A DNA stretch of 64,000 nt from Brooklawnia sp032229645. GTDB lineage: Bacteria > Actinomycetota > Actinomycetes > Propionibacteriales > Propionibacteriaceae. Shown piece after piece: positions 1 to 7,889 of the stretch (position 1 is the stretch's first letter; every line of letters begins with the position of its first letter). The notes beneath the pieces were generated by a model. The model saw only the letters and a program-made list of their open reading frames with translations. It was not told the origin of the DNA and did not search any database. The DNA lies in assembly GCA_963722295.1 (NCBI GenBank), contig CAVRLB010000001.1, positions 558,001-622,000 of the forward strand, given 5' to 3'. The translations under genes and the position numbers were made by a program.

Positions 1-1205
1 TTGATGGAGTTGCAGACCGCGTCCACCCAAGCCTGGTGGGGACCGTCAGAGTTGTAGGCGATGGTGAGCGTGGCGCCGGAGTACGGCTTGATGGCATCGG
101 CCTGAGCCCACAGTTCCTTGGCCTTCTCCGGGTTGTACTTCAGCAGATCGGCACCTTCCAGCTTGTCGGTGTAGCCGGCGATCACCGGAGAGGTGAAGTC
201 GGTCGCCGGGGTACGGGTGCCCTGGAAGATGGTCTCAGTGATCTCGTCGCGGTTGACCGCCATCGAAAGGGCCTGTCGGCGCAGTGCACCTTCCTCGTCC
301 TGCCCGAAGCCCGCCACATAGAAGCCCATATTGAAGGACTGGAAAATGGCGGCCGGCTGGTTCACGTTGCGGCCGGCGAACTCGGACGCGTACGTACCGA
401 AAGCGGTATCCGGAATCTGGTCGAGCACGTCCAGGTTTCCGCCCTGCACGTCGGCATAAGCCGACTCCAAGGTGTTGTAGAAGCGGATATCTATACCGTC
501 GTTCTGGGGTACGCGTCCGCCCTTGTAATCGGGGTTGGTCACCAAGGTGATGCCCTCGTCGTGGCGCCATGCGCCTTCGCCGTCAAGCATGTAGGGGCCG
601 TTGCCGATCGGGTTCTCGCCGTAAGCGGCAATATCATCGAAGGCCACCGAGGGGAACGGCGCGTAAGCATCGTAGCCAAGCCGCAGCGGGTAGTCCGATT
701 CCGGTTTGACGAGCTGAACAGTGAAGGTCAGATCGTCGACAACGGTGAGTCCGGTCGGCGTGGTGCTGCCATCCTCGCTGACCCCTTCGATATTGCTGAA
801 CCAATATGCACCTGCCGAATCGGTAGCCGCATGGGTCCAGGTGTCGACAAAGCTCTTCGCGGTGACGGCCTCGCCGTTGGTGAAGGTCCAGCCATCGTTC
901 AGCTTGATCGTCCACAACGTGGCGTCGTCGCTGTCGATGGATGAGGCGACCTCGTTCTGGATCGCGCCGTCGGCGTCGTAGTACACCAGGCCGGCATAGA
1001 TCTGCTTCAGAATGCGTCCGCCACCGACCTCGGTGGTGTCGTAGGTGATCAGGGGCTTTTGCGGTTCGGTGCTGTTGGCACTGATAATGGCGCCGTCGCT
1101 GCCGCCACTCGAACCTCCATTGCCGCCCGACCCGCAACCAACAAGGGCCAAGGAGGCGGCAGTCATTAGCGCAATAGCGCCAAGGCCTTTATGTCGTCTC
1201 TTCAC
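1..1205 (-). CDS. ABC transporter substrate-binding lipoprotein, peptide/nickel family (3' end outside window)
   Basis: The reading frame runs from a GTG at 1205 off the left edge, giving about 401 codons without a stop. The start follows a good Shine-Dalgarno (GAGGAAACT). The product begins with a lysine/arginine-rich signal peptide and a lipobox ending LVGC, with the lipidated cysteine near residue 24, followed by a Gly/Ser linker. The mature part resembles SBP family 5 (OppA/DppA type): an early segment with LKQIYAGLVYYD, a WTFTNGEAVTAKSFVDTW-like segment, and a later IGNGPYML segment. It should sit on the outer face of the membrane and deliver peptides or a similar ligand to an ABC permease that lies outside the window. 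It is not the partner of the opp operon at 21-26 kb, which has its own binding protein. The family call is firm; the substrate is unknown. Confidence 0.88.
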   Translation of the reverse strand, partial: MKRRHKGLGAIALMTAASLALVGCGSGGNGGSSGGSDGAIISANSTEPQKPLITYDTTEVGGGRILKQIYAGLVYYDADGAIQNEVASSIDSDDATLWTIKLNDGWTFTNGEAVTAKSFVDTWTHAATDSAGAYWFSNIEGVSEDGSTTPTGLTVVDDLTFTVQLVKPESDYPLRLGYDAYAPFPSVAFDDIAAYGENPIGNGPYMLDGEGAWRHDEGITLVTNPDYKGGRVPQNDGIDIRFYNTLESAYADVQGGNLDVLDQIPDTAFGTYASEFAGRNVNQPAAIFQSFNMGFYVAGFGQDEEGALRRQALSMAVNRDEITETIFQGTRTPATDFTSPVIAGYTDKLEGADLLKYNPEKAKELWAQADAIKPYSGATLTIAYNSDGPHQAWVDAVCNSI

Positions 1206-1285
1206 AGTTTCCTCGCTTCTTTTCGAGAATTAAGAACGGTGACCGGACCTTACGATCCGACACGATGCCTTGACAGTAGTCACAC

Positions 1286-1333
1286 GTTGCTGAAAGCACC
1301 CAATCGGGTGCCAGGTCGTAACCTGGCAGCAAC
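1286..1333. other. three-way-junction-like inverted repeat upstream of the lipoprotein gene
   Basis: An outer stem GTTGCTG/CAGCAAC (7 bp) encloses two perfect inner hairpins, GCACCC-AATC-GGGTGC and CAGGT-CGTA-ACCTG. The element lies about 80-130 nt before the GTG at 1205, in the gap after thrH. On the minus strand it would be in the leader of the lipoprotein mRNA if transcription starts upstream of it. It could be a cis-regulatory RNA, a processing site or an attenuator; no U-tract follows directly. The rest of the 1206-1467 gap shows no gene. Confidence 0.45.
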
Positions 1334-1467
1334 ATTTCTCGTCTCGTCGGAGGTCGCCGCAGGTCGGGGCCCCGGAAAGGTTTGTGAGCAGGGTGTCACC
1401 TGATCGGTGCCCTGGACCACCGCGCCGGTGCGGTTCTCGCCACGCAGCGACCGAGGAGACATTCAAC

Positions 1468-2085
1468 TCAGCAGGCCGCAATCGCGACGCTCGCCCGGGT
1501 GAACGCCGCCCGCAGTCCGTCGTAGCTGGTTACCGATTCGAACTGCGGGAATTCATCGATCACCCGTTGCGGCGCGCTGAACAAGATGCCGGCCTCGGCT
1601 TGGCCGAGCATGGAGGTGTCGTTGTACGAGTCGCCGGCCGCGATGCATGAGAAATTGAGACCTTGGAAGGCCTCGACCGCGTGTCGCTTCTGGTCGGGCA
1701 TCCGCAGCTTGTATCCGGTGATCCGGCCGTCATCGGCCACTTCGAGGCGATGGCAGAACAGTGTCGGGCGTCCGAGCTGGACCATCAACGGATCGGCGAA
1801 TTCGTAGAAGGTGTCCGACAAGATGATCACCTGGTAGCGTTCGCGCAGCCAGTCGACGAAGTCTCGCGCGCCCGGCAGCGGACCGAGCCCGGCGATGACC
1901 TTCTGGATCTCGGGCAGCTTGAGCCCATGAGCGTCCAGCACGCGCAATCGATGCGTCATCAACTCGTCGTAGTCGCTGACATCTCGCGTGGTAAGCCGCA
2001 ACTCATCGATTCCGGTGGTCTCGGCGACGGCGATCCAGATCTCAGGGACGAGGACGCCTTCGAGGTCCAGGCAGGCCAGCTGCAT
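1468..2085 (-). CDS. thrH: phosphoserine phosphatase / homoserine phosphotransferase ThrH
   Basis: This 205-residue HAD-superfamily protein matches what I recall of Pseudomonas ThrH almost throughout. It starts with the motif I segment CLDLEGVLVPEIWIA (acid DLE in place of the usual DxD), has the motif II segment VVILSDTFYEF-like IILSDTFYEFADP, and ends with motif III/IV AAGDSYNDTSML. ThrH hydrolyses phosphoserine and can pass its phosphate to homoserine, making O-phosphohomoserine for threonine synthesis. The ATG directly abuts the hom stop codon, so translation is probably coupled to hom. In many actinobacteria hom is followed by thrC and thrB; here thrH takes that place. A plain serine phosphatase role, serving the serA at 19.8 kb, is also possible. 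Confidence 0.92.
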   Translation of the reverse strand: MQLACLDLEGVLVPEIWIAVAETTGIDELRLTTRDVSDYDELMTHRLRVLDAHGLKLPEIQKVIAGLGPLPGARDFVDWLRERYQVIILSDTFYEFADPLMVQLGRPTLFCHRLEVADDGRITGYKLRMPDQKRHAVEAFQGLNFSCIAAGDSYNDTSMLGQAEAGILFSAPQRVIDEFPQFESVTSYDGLRAAFTRASVAIAAC

Positions 2086-3414
2086 TTACATGCCCTCCAC
2101 TCGCAAGAAGCGCACCTCGCTGCGCACGCTCGGATTGGCCTTCAACTCGCTCAAGCATGCCAGAAGATTCGACTCGATGGCCATGTGAGTCATCAGGCTC
2201 AGTTCGGCCGAGGCCGCTGTGCGAGATGCTGTGTCGCTCGCCGGGGTCTGCAGCACGGTTTGTACCGAAATTCCGTGCCTGGCAAGGATCGTTGCGATAG
2301 CGGCCAGCACGCCCGGCTCATCCACCACCCGTAGTCGCAGGAAGTAGCGCGTCTGCACCGCCCCCATATCGGCCACCGTCAGATTGTTGTAGATGGTCTG
2401 GTTCGGCCCGGCCACTCCGCGCGCCCGGTTACGGGCAACGGTCACCAGGTCTCCGGTGACCGCGCTGGCAGTCGGTGCGCCACCGGCCCCCGGCCCGAGG
2501 AACATCAGCCGCCCGGCGGCATCCGCCTCGACGAAGATCGCGTTGTATGCTCCCGAAACCGCAGCCAGCGGATGTCCCAGCGGGATCAACGCCGGGTGCA
2601 CGCGCACCGAGATCTGTGAGTCGTCCAGCTGATTGGCGATGGCCACCAGCTTGACCACGCAACCGACCTCGCGAGCGGCCCGGATGTCGTCTTGGACGAT
2701 GCGGGTGATGCCCTCCGTGTGCACCTGGTCGCCGTTTACCCGGGTGTGGAATGCCAGACTGGCCAGCAGCGCCGCCTTGGCGGCGGCATCGAAGCCCTCG
2801 ACGTCGGCGGTCGGGTCGGCCTCCGCGTAGCCCAGGTCCTGGGCCTGTACCAAGGCAGTCTCATAGTCGGTCTGCTCGGTGGTCATCTTGTCGAGGATGT
2901 AGTTGGTGGTGCCGTTGACGATGCCCATCACCATGCGGATCGAGTCGCCAACCAGCGATTCGCGCAACGGCCGGACGATCGGAATCGCGCCGGCGACGGC
3001 AGCCTCGTAGTAGACATCGACGCCGGCGCGCTCGGCGGCATCGAAGATCTCGTCGCCGTGAGCCGCCAGCAGGGCCTTGTTAGCGGTCACCACAGAGGCG
3101 CCGTGATCGATCGCGGACAAGATCAGCTGCTTGGCCGGTTCGATACCGCCGATCAACTCGATGACGACATCCGTGCCGGGACGTGCGACCAATGCTTCGG
3201 CATCGTCGGTGAACAACTCGGTCGGCAGACCGTCGCGCGGACGCGTGAGATCGCGCACGGCGATGCCGACCAGTTCGAGTGGGCGTCCGATCCGCGCGGC
3301 GAAGTCATCGCCATGGTCGAGGATCAGCTTGGCCACCTGGGTGCCGACGATGCCCGACCCGAGCAGCGCCACCTTCAGCGGATCGTCGCCTTCTTGACGC
3401 ACTCGCATCATCAT
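2086..3414 (-). CDS. hom: homoserine dehydrogenase
   Basis: The 442-residue protein has the N-terminal Rossmann motif ALLGSGIVGTQVA, the IELIGG segment, the NADP/substrate segment TANKALLAAHG, and the catalytic-domain signature TTNYILDKMT with EADPTADVEGFDAAAK. The C-terminal ~90 residues contain an ACT domain (RYFLRLRVVDEPGVLAAIA), expected to mediate threonine feedback. It reduces aspartate semialdehyde to homoserine. The ATG at 3414 overlaps the lysA stop (ATGA), and two more in-frame ATGs follow immediately, so the exact start is uncertain by two codons. It is the middle gene of lysA-hom-thrH. Confidence 0.96.
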   Translation of the reverse strand: MMMRVRQEGDDPLKVALLGSGIVGTQVAKLILDHGDDFAARIGRPLELVGIAVRDLTRPRDGLPTELFTDDAEALVARPGTDVVIELIGGIEPAKQLILSAIDHGASVVTANKALLAAHGDEIFDAAERAGVDVYYEAAVAGAIPIVRPLRESLVGDSIRMVMGIVNGTTNYILDKMTTEQTDYETALVQAQDLGYAEADPTADVEGFDAAAKAALLASLAFHTRVNGDQVHTEGITRIVQDDIRAAREVGCVVKLVAIANQLDDSQISVRVHPALIPLGHPLAAVSGAYNAIFVEADAAGRLMFLGPGAGGAPTASAVTGDLVTVARNRARGVAGPNQTIYNNLTVADMGAVQTRYFLRLRVVDEPGVLAAIATILARHGISVQTVLQTPASDTASRTAASAELSLMTHMAIESNLLACLSELKANPSVRSEVRFLRVEGM

Positions 3415-4814
3415 TCCCCCACATCCAATGCCATCAGATCGTCCAGAGTCTCGCGGCGCAGCAAGACCTTCGCTTCGCCGCCGTTCACCACGACCACAGG
3501 GGGCCGCGGTATGTGGTTGTAATTGCTGGCCATCGAGCGGCTGTACGCGCCCGAGGCGGGCACGGCGAGCAGATCTCCCGGATGGACATCTGCCGGCAAG
3601 AAGACATCGTGCACCAAGATGTCACCGCCCTCACAGTGCTTGCCGACCACTCGGCACAGCACCGTCTCGGCTTGTGATGTCCGGTTGGCGAGGACCGCGG
3701 AGTACTCGGCCGCGTAGAGTGCGGGACGGATGTTGTCGCTCATGCCACCGTCCACACTGACGTAAATGCGCTGAGCACCGCCCTCCAGATCGACGGGCTT
3801 CACCGTGCCGACCGTGTAGATGGCCATCGTGCTCGGACCAACGATCGCGCGGCCCGGCTCGACCGACAGTCTCGGCTCCGCCATCGCGTGGCCACGAGCC
3901 TCGTGGGCCACGATCTCACGCAGGCTGCTCGCCAGCTCCTGCGCGGTCGAAGGAGAGTCCTGGCTGGTGTAGGCGATGCCGAAACCGCCCCCCAGATCCA
4001 GCTCGGGCAGCTGCGTTGCGGTGGCGTCGGTGAACTGCGAGAGCAGCTTCATGGTGCGCCGGGCCGCAACTTCGAAACCGCCGGTGTCGAAGATCTGGGA
4101 GCCGATATGAGAGTGAATCCCCAGCAGCGTGATGTGTGGATCGTAATGGCAGCGCACCATCGCCACCATTGCCTGATTGTTGGTGATGGAGAAGCCGAAC
4201 TTCTGATCCTCGTGCGCGGTCGCGATGTACTCGTGCGTGTGCGCCTCGACGCCCGGAGTGACACGCACCATCACCGAGGCGTGCCAGTCGTTCGCCTCGC
4301 AGAGCTCGATGATTCGGTCCAACTCATCCAGCGAGTCGATGATGATGCGTCCTACCCCGGCTTCCAGGGCAGTCGCCAACTCAGTCACGCTCTTGTTATT
4401 GCCGTGCATGCCGATCCGGGCAGGGTCCATGCCTGCCTGTAGTGCGGTCGCCAGCTCACCGCCGGAGCAGACATCGAGCGCGAGGCCCTCCTCGTCCACC
4501 CAGCGGGCGACGGTGCGGGTGAGGAAGGCCTTGCCCGCGTAGTAGACGGTCCAGCCCTCGAAGGCATCGCGGAATGCCCGGGCGCGCTGCCGGAAGTCCT
4601 GCTCGTCCATCAGATAGAGGGGGGTGCCGAATTGCGCGACGGCGTCGGTGACCTTCAATCCGGCAGTACTGATCGCACCGTCGTCATCTCGTGCGGTGGA
4701 CGAACTCCACAGTGCGGCGTCGAGTCTATTGGGGTCGCTCGGACGCTCCAGCCACTGCGGGCCAGGAGTCGAAACATCGGCATGGATAGCACCAGCGACG
4801 TGCATATGGGTCAC
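3411..4814 (-). CDS. lysA: diaminopimelate decarboxylase
   Basis: This 467-residue type III fold PLP enzyme makes lysine from meso-diaminopimelate. Visible signatures are YYAGKAFLT (PLP lysine), the EAGVGRIIIDS segment, HSHIGSQI, the ELDLGGGFGIAY glycine loop, EPGRAIVG, and the CESGD-like segment CEGGDILVHD near the C terminus. The latter has Gly where many homologues have Ser (CESGD). The long N-terminal extension is usual in actinobacteria. The chosen start is a GTG at 4814; an ATG three codons downstream is an equally possible start. It is the first gene of lysA-hom-thrH, with a 4-nt overlap to hom. The 150 nt between it and the divergent tRNA-Arg shows no other gene. Confidence 0.95.
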   Translation of the reverse strand: MTHMHVAGAIHADVSTPGPQWLERPSDPNRLDAALWSSSTARDDDGAISTAGLKVTDAVAQFGTPLYLMDEQDFRQRARAFRDAFEGWTVYYAGKAFLTRTVARWVDEEGLALDVCSGGELATALQAGMDPARIGMHGNNKSVTELATALEAGVGRIIIDSLDELDRIIELCEANDWHASVMVRVTPGVEAHTHEYIATAHEDQKFGFSITNNQAMVAMVRCHYDPHITLLGIHSHIGSQIFDTGGFEVAARRTMKLLSQFTDATATQLPELDLGGGFGIAYTSQDSPSTAQELASSLREIVAHEARGHAMAEPRLSVEPGRAIVGPSTMAIYTVGTVKPVDLEGGAQRIYVSVDGGMSDNIRPALYAAEYSAVLANRTSQAETVLCRVVGKHCEGGDILVHDVFLPADVHPGDLLAVPASGAYSRSMASNYNHIPRPPVVVVNGGEAKVLLRRETLDDLMALDVGE

Positions 4815-4965
4815 GATGCCCCATTCTCCCAGAACCAGCCAACTCGCGCCAAGCCGTCCGGCGCGTCCGGGAATCGGACGAGGCCTCCGCTCGATTCCGG
4901 CCGAGGGTTTCCGCCGGGGGCCGGCCAGTGCTAACCTGAACCCTGCCCAGCAAGCCAGCAGACTT

Positions 4966-5040
4966 GCCCCCGTAGCTCAGGGGATAGAGCACCGCCCTCC
5001 GGAGGCGGGAGCCGAGGTTCGAATCCTCGCGGGGGCGCCA
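4966..5040 (+). tRNA. tRNA-Arg (anticodon CCG)
   Basis: The cloverleaf is complete: acceptor GCCCCCG pairs with CGGGGGC, the D arm is GCTC/GAGC, the anticodon stem is CCGCC/GGCGG with loop CTCCGGA (anticodon CCG at the expected place), and the T arm carries GTTCGAATC. The 3' CCA is encoded. It reads CGG arginine codons. It lies divergent from lysA and 48 nt before the first glycosyltransferase gene. Confidence 0.96.
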
Positions 5041-5088
5041 CCTCCCCATCCAATTGCCGCGACGCGCCGGCTGACCGGAGGACATCTG

Positions 5089-6453
5089 ATGGCCACCTCA
5101 CCCGATGCGCCACAAGCCTCGCAACGCTGGCATCTGTCTGAGATCCTGGTTGCTCCCGAGCGGTTCATCTCTCATCTCTTTGATCGGTGGAATCTGCGGT
5201 CGGGACGCATGCAATTGCTGATCTGGGCTATCGGCCGCCTCGCTGTGCTGCTGACCTGGGGATTGATCAACCCCGAGACTCAAGGCGACGTCGTCTACTA
5301 CTACGAACACATCTCTTTCATGTTCACCGCCGGCCCGGCCGACACGATGACCGAGTACCCCACGCCGGTGCTGTGGTTGCTGACCGTGCCTTGGCTGCTC
5401 GGCTTTGGTACCCAGACCGGCTATGTCGTGGCGTTCGTGCTACTCATGGTGGCATTGGATGTGGCCTTCACGCTCTCTCTATGGGCCTGGGGCGGGCGTC
5501 TGCGGGCTCACGCGGTGACCTTCTGGACGCTGTTCGTCGTCTTCATCGGCCCGACCGTCTATTTGCGCTTCGATCTGGTGACCTCGGTGCTGGCCGGGTG
5601 GAGCCTGCTCCTACTGCTCCGCCGCCGTTGGACGACCAGCGGCGCGCTGGCAGGCGTGGGCGCCGCGATCAAGCTGTGGCCCGCGCTGCTGTGGCCGGCG
5701 CTGCTCGGCGGCAGCCGGCGGCAGCGCATCCGCACGAGTCTGGGGTTCTGGATCTGTGGTGGGCTGCTCGCCCTCGCCTCGCTGCTGTGGGCCGGATGGA
5801 ACAGGCTGGTCTCGCCACTCAGCTGGCAATCGGGACGCGGACTCCAGGTGGAATCGGTCTGGGCGACCGTGCCGATGGTGCTGCGCGCGGTCGGCCTGGG
5901 CGACTATGCAGTGACGATCTCCCGCTTCCAGGCCTTCGAGATCTATGGCACCGGCATCGGGTTCTGGTCGGCGCTCGCGTCAATCGCGACTGCGGCCGGG
6001 ATGGCGATCTTGGTCGCGGTCTTCGTGCTCTGGTGGCGGCACGGCCACGGAACCACCTCGCAGGCAGCCCTGTTGATGATGCTGGTCATCTTGACCATGA
6101 TCGTGACCAACAAGACCTTCAGCCCGCAGTACATGATCTGGCTCGGTGGCCCGATGGCCGCAGCGATCGCGCTGCTGGGACGCCAGCATCCTGATGCCCG
6201 TGACTACGCGCTGGACCGGCGCAGGCTGTGGTTGATCTGTATCGCCATCTTGACGACCACGATCCTGACCGGCATCGTCTTTCCGATCGGCTACGACCCG
6301 CTGGTGCGGGACTCCTTTATCACCCGTTACTGGCGATTGCCTGTGACTATCGTCCTGGCGATGCGGAACCTGCTGATCACGGCACTTCTGGGCTATGTTC
6401 TGCGGTTGGTGAAGAGTTTCGTCTGGCCGATCGCCAGGGAAAGGCGCCCATGA
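5089..6453 (+). CDS. GT87/DUF2029-like polytopic membrane glycosyltransferase, copy 1
   Basis: This 454-residue protein has about ten hydrophobic segments and almost no soluble part. After the first helix comes GDVVYYYEHIS followed by MTEYPTPV, the acidic-loop plus YP pattern seen in GT87 polyprenyl-phosphate-mannose transferases such as PimE. Further conserved patches are AAIKLWPAL, WQSGRGLQVES and NKTFSPQYMIWLGGP. It probably transfers a sugar from a polyprenyl-phosphate donor to a glycolipid or glycan on the outer membrane face; donor and acceptor are unknown. The frame is open far upstream, but the ATG at 5089 follows GGAGGA and is preferred. Its stop overlaps the start of the next, paralogous gene (ATGA). 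Confidence 0.78.
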   Translation: MATSPDAPQASQRWHLSEILVAPERFISHLFDRWNLRSGRMQLLIWAIGRLAVLLTWGLINPETQGDVVYYYEHISFMFTAGPADTMTEYPTPVLWLLTVPWLLGFGTQTGYVVAFVLLMVALDVAFTLSLWAWGGRLRAHAVTFWTLFVVFIGPTVYLRFDLVTSVLAGWSLLLLLRRRWTTSGALAGVGAAIKLWPALLWPALLGGSRRQRIRTSLGFWICGGLLALASLLWAGWNRLVSPLSWQSGRGLQVESVWATVPMVLRAVGLGDYAVTISRFQAFEIYGTGIGFWSALASIATAAGMAILVAVFVLWWRHGHGTTSQAALLMMLVILTMIVTNKTFSPQYMIWLGGPMAAAIALLGRQHPDARDYALDRRRLWLICIAILTTTILTGIVFPIGYDPLVRDSFITRYWRLPVTIVLAMRNLLITALLGYVLRLVKSFVWPIARERRP

Positions 6454-7784
6454 GCAGCCCCGGCAACCGCTACCCGCCGTCAGTCAACCGAAGCCGTCCA
6501 TCGATCGGTTGGGTGCTGACGAACGGCTTCGTCGCCTTCGCATTCTGGTTGCTCAGCCGCGCGTTGATAGCACTGCTGTGGAGCCTCGAAGAGACCTTCA
6601 TCGACCACGACGTGCGCTACTACTACTGGCAACTGGAGGGCAACGGGTTGGACGGTGCGCTGGTGGAGTATCCCACTCCGATCGCCCTCCTGCTCGACGG
6701 CATCCACCTCAGTGTCGGACGCTCCGAAGATGCCTACGTCATCTCATTCGTGCTCTTGATGGCCGTCCTGGACGGCGCAGCGACCATCTGGCTATGGCGC
6801 TCGTACAGCAGGCAAGCGGCGGTCTACTGGTCTGCCTACACCTTCTGCATCGGTTCGCTGATCTGGTTCCGAATCGATCTGCTGCCCGCGATCGCCGTGC
6901 TCGCCGGCCTGGCCTTCGTCAGCCGCCGCCCGTTCGCTTCCGGCGCGGCCGTCGCGCTGGGTGCTGCGACCAAGCTGTGGCCGGCGATGTTGATCGCTCC
7001 GATGCTCGGCACCGATCGTTTGGGCAAACGGCGGGGGCTGGGCTTTGCCATCGTCGGCGGCGTGCTCGGGCTGGGATCACTGGCCGTCTTCGGCTGGACG
7101 CGATCGATATCGCCGGTGACCTGGCAGTCCGACCGCGGATTGCAGATCGAGTCCATCGTTGCGACGATCCCGATGATCCGCCACGCCTTCGGCCGGCCCG
7201 GTGAGTACTTCACCGAACTCTCGCAGTACAACGCGTGGGAGATCTTCGGACCTGGGGTGCAGAGTTGGCTGACCGCTGCCGATTGGCTGTTGGGCGGTAG
7301 CGTGCTGTTGGCCCTCGTGCTGGGCTGGCTGATCGGATTCGGCGGAGCGGGACTGCCCGGACACAAGCTCAGCAATGCAAATGATCCGGCCCGGATGGTC
7401 GCCCGCACGCACGCCATCGTCCTTGCCCAAGTCGCGCTGATCAGCATGACGATCGTCGCAAACAAGACCTTCAGCCCGCAGTACATGATCTGGCTCGGGG
7501 CCCCACTGACCATCCTGGTCGCGTTGCCGCTGGCCCGCCGTGACCGGATAGACGCGCGCTGGCTGGCGATTCTCGGTCTGATCTGCGCCGTCCTCACCCA
7601 TCTGATTTTCCCGCTGAACTACGCGGGCCTCATCGATCAGCAGGTGGCAGACCAAGGTGACACAGTACGGCTGGCCGTCCGCAATCTCCTGGTGATCGGG
7701 CTCTGCGCGGCCGCGGTGACCATGGCCATCCGTTCGGCGTGGCGGATCGGACGAGACGACCCGCAACTGGTGTCATCGCACTAG
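6450..7784 (+). CDS. GT87/DUF2029-like polytopic membrane glycosyltransferase, copy 2
   Basis: This 444-residue protein is a diverged tandem paralogue of the preceding gene. It keeps the same landmarks in the same order: DHDVRYYYW then VEYPTPI after the first helix, AATKLWPAM, WQSDRGLQIES, and NKTFSPQYMIWLGAP. Both therefore probably have the same catalytic chemistry but different acceptors or positions in one glycan. The ATG at 6450 overlaps the previous stop by 4 nt, so the two are co-translated. A 105-nt gap without obvious terminator separates it from kgd. Confidence 0.78.
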   Translation: MSSPGNRYPPSVNRSRPSIGWVLTNGFVAFAFWLLSRALIALLWSLEETFIDHDVRYYYWQLEGNGLDGALVEYPTPIALLLDGIHLSVGRSEDAYVISFVLLMAVLDGAATIWLWRSYSRQAAVYWSAYTFCIGSLIWFRIDLLPAIAVLAGLAFVSRRPFASGAAVALGAATKLWPAMLIAPMLGTDRLGKRRGLGFAIVGGVLGLGSLAVFGWTRSISPVTWQSDRGLQIESIVATIPMIRHAFGRPGEYFTELSQYNAWEIFGPGVQSWLTAADWLLGGSVLLALVLGWLIGFGGAGLPGHKLSNANDPARMVARTHAIVLAQVALISMTIVANKTFSPQYMIWLGAPLTILVALPLARRDRIDARWLAILGLICAVLTHLIFPLNYAGLIDQQVADQGDTVRLAVRNLLVIGLCAAAVTMAIRSAWRIGRDDPQLVSSH

Positions 7785-7889
7785 AGTTGATTCTGCAATC
7801 AACTCGGCACACCAAATCTCTGAGGGTGCCAGCGGGTCGCGCAACGCCAATCACTGGAAGGGGCGAAGCGGCACACGGCCGCAGCATAG

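Noticed and set aside
4624..5088. upstream extension of the first GT87-like gene
   Set aside because: It would overlap the tRNA and lysA; the ATG at 5089 has a good ribosome-binding site.
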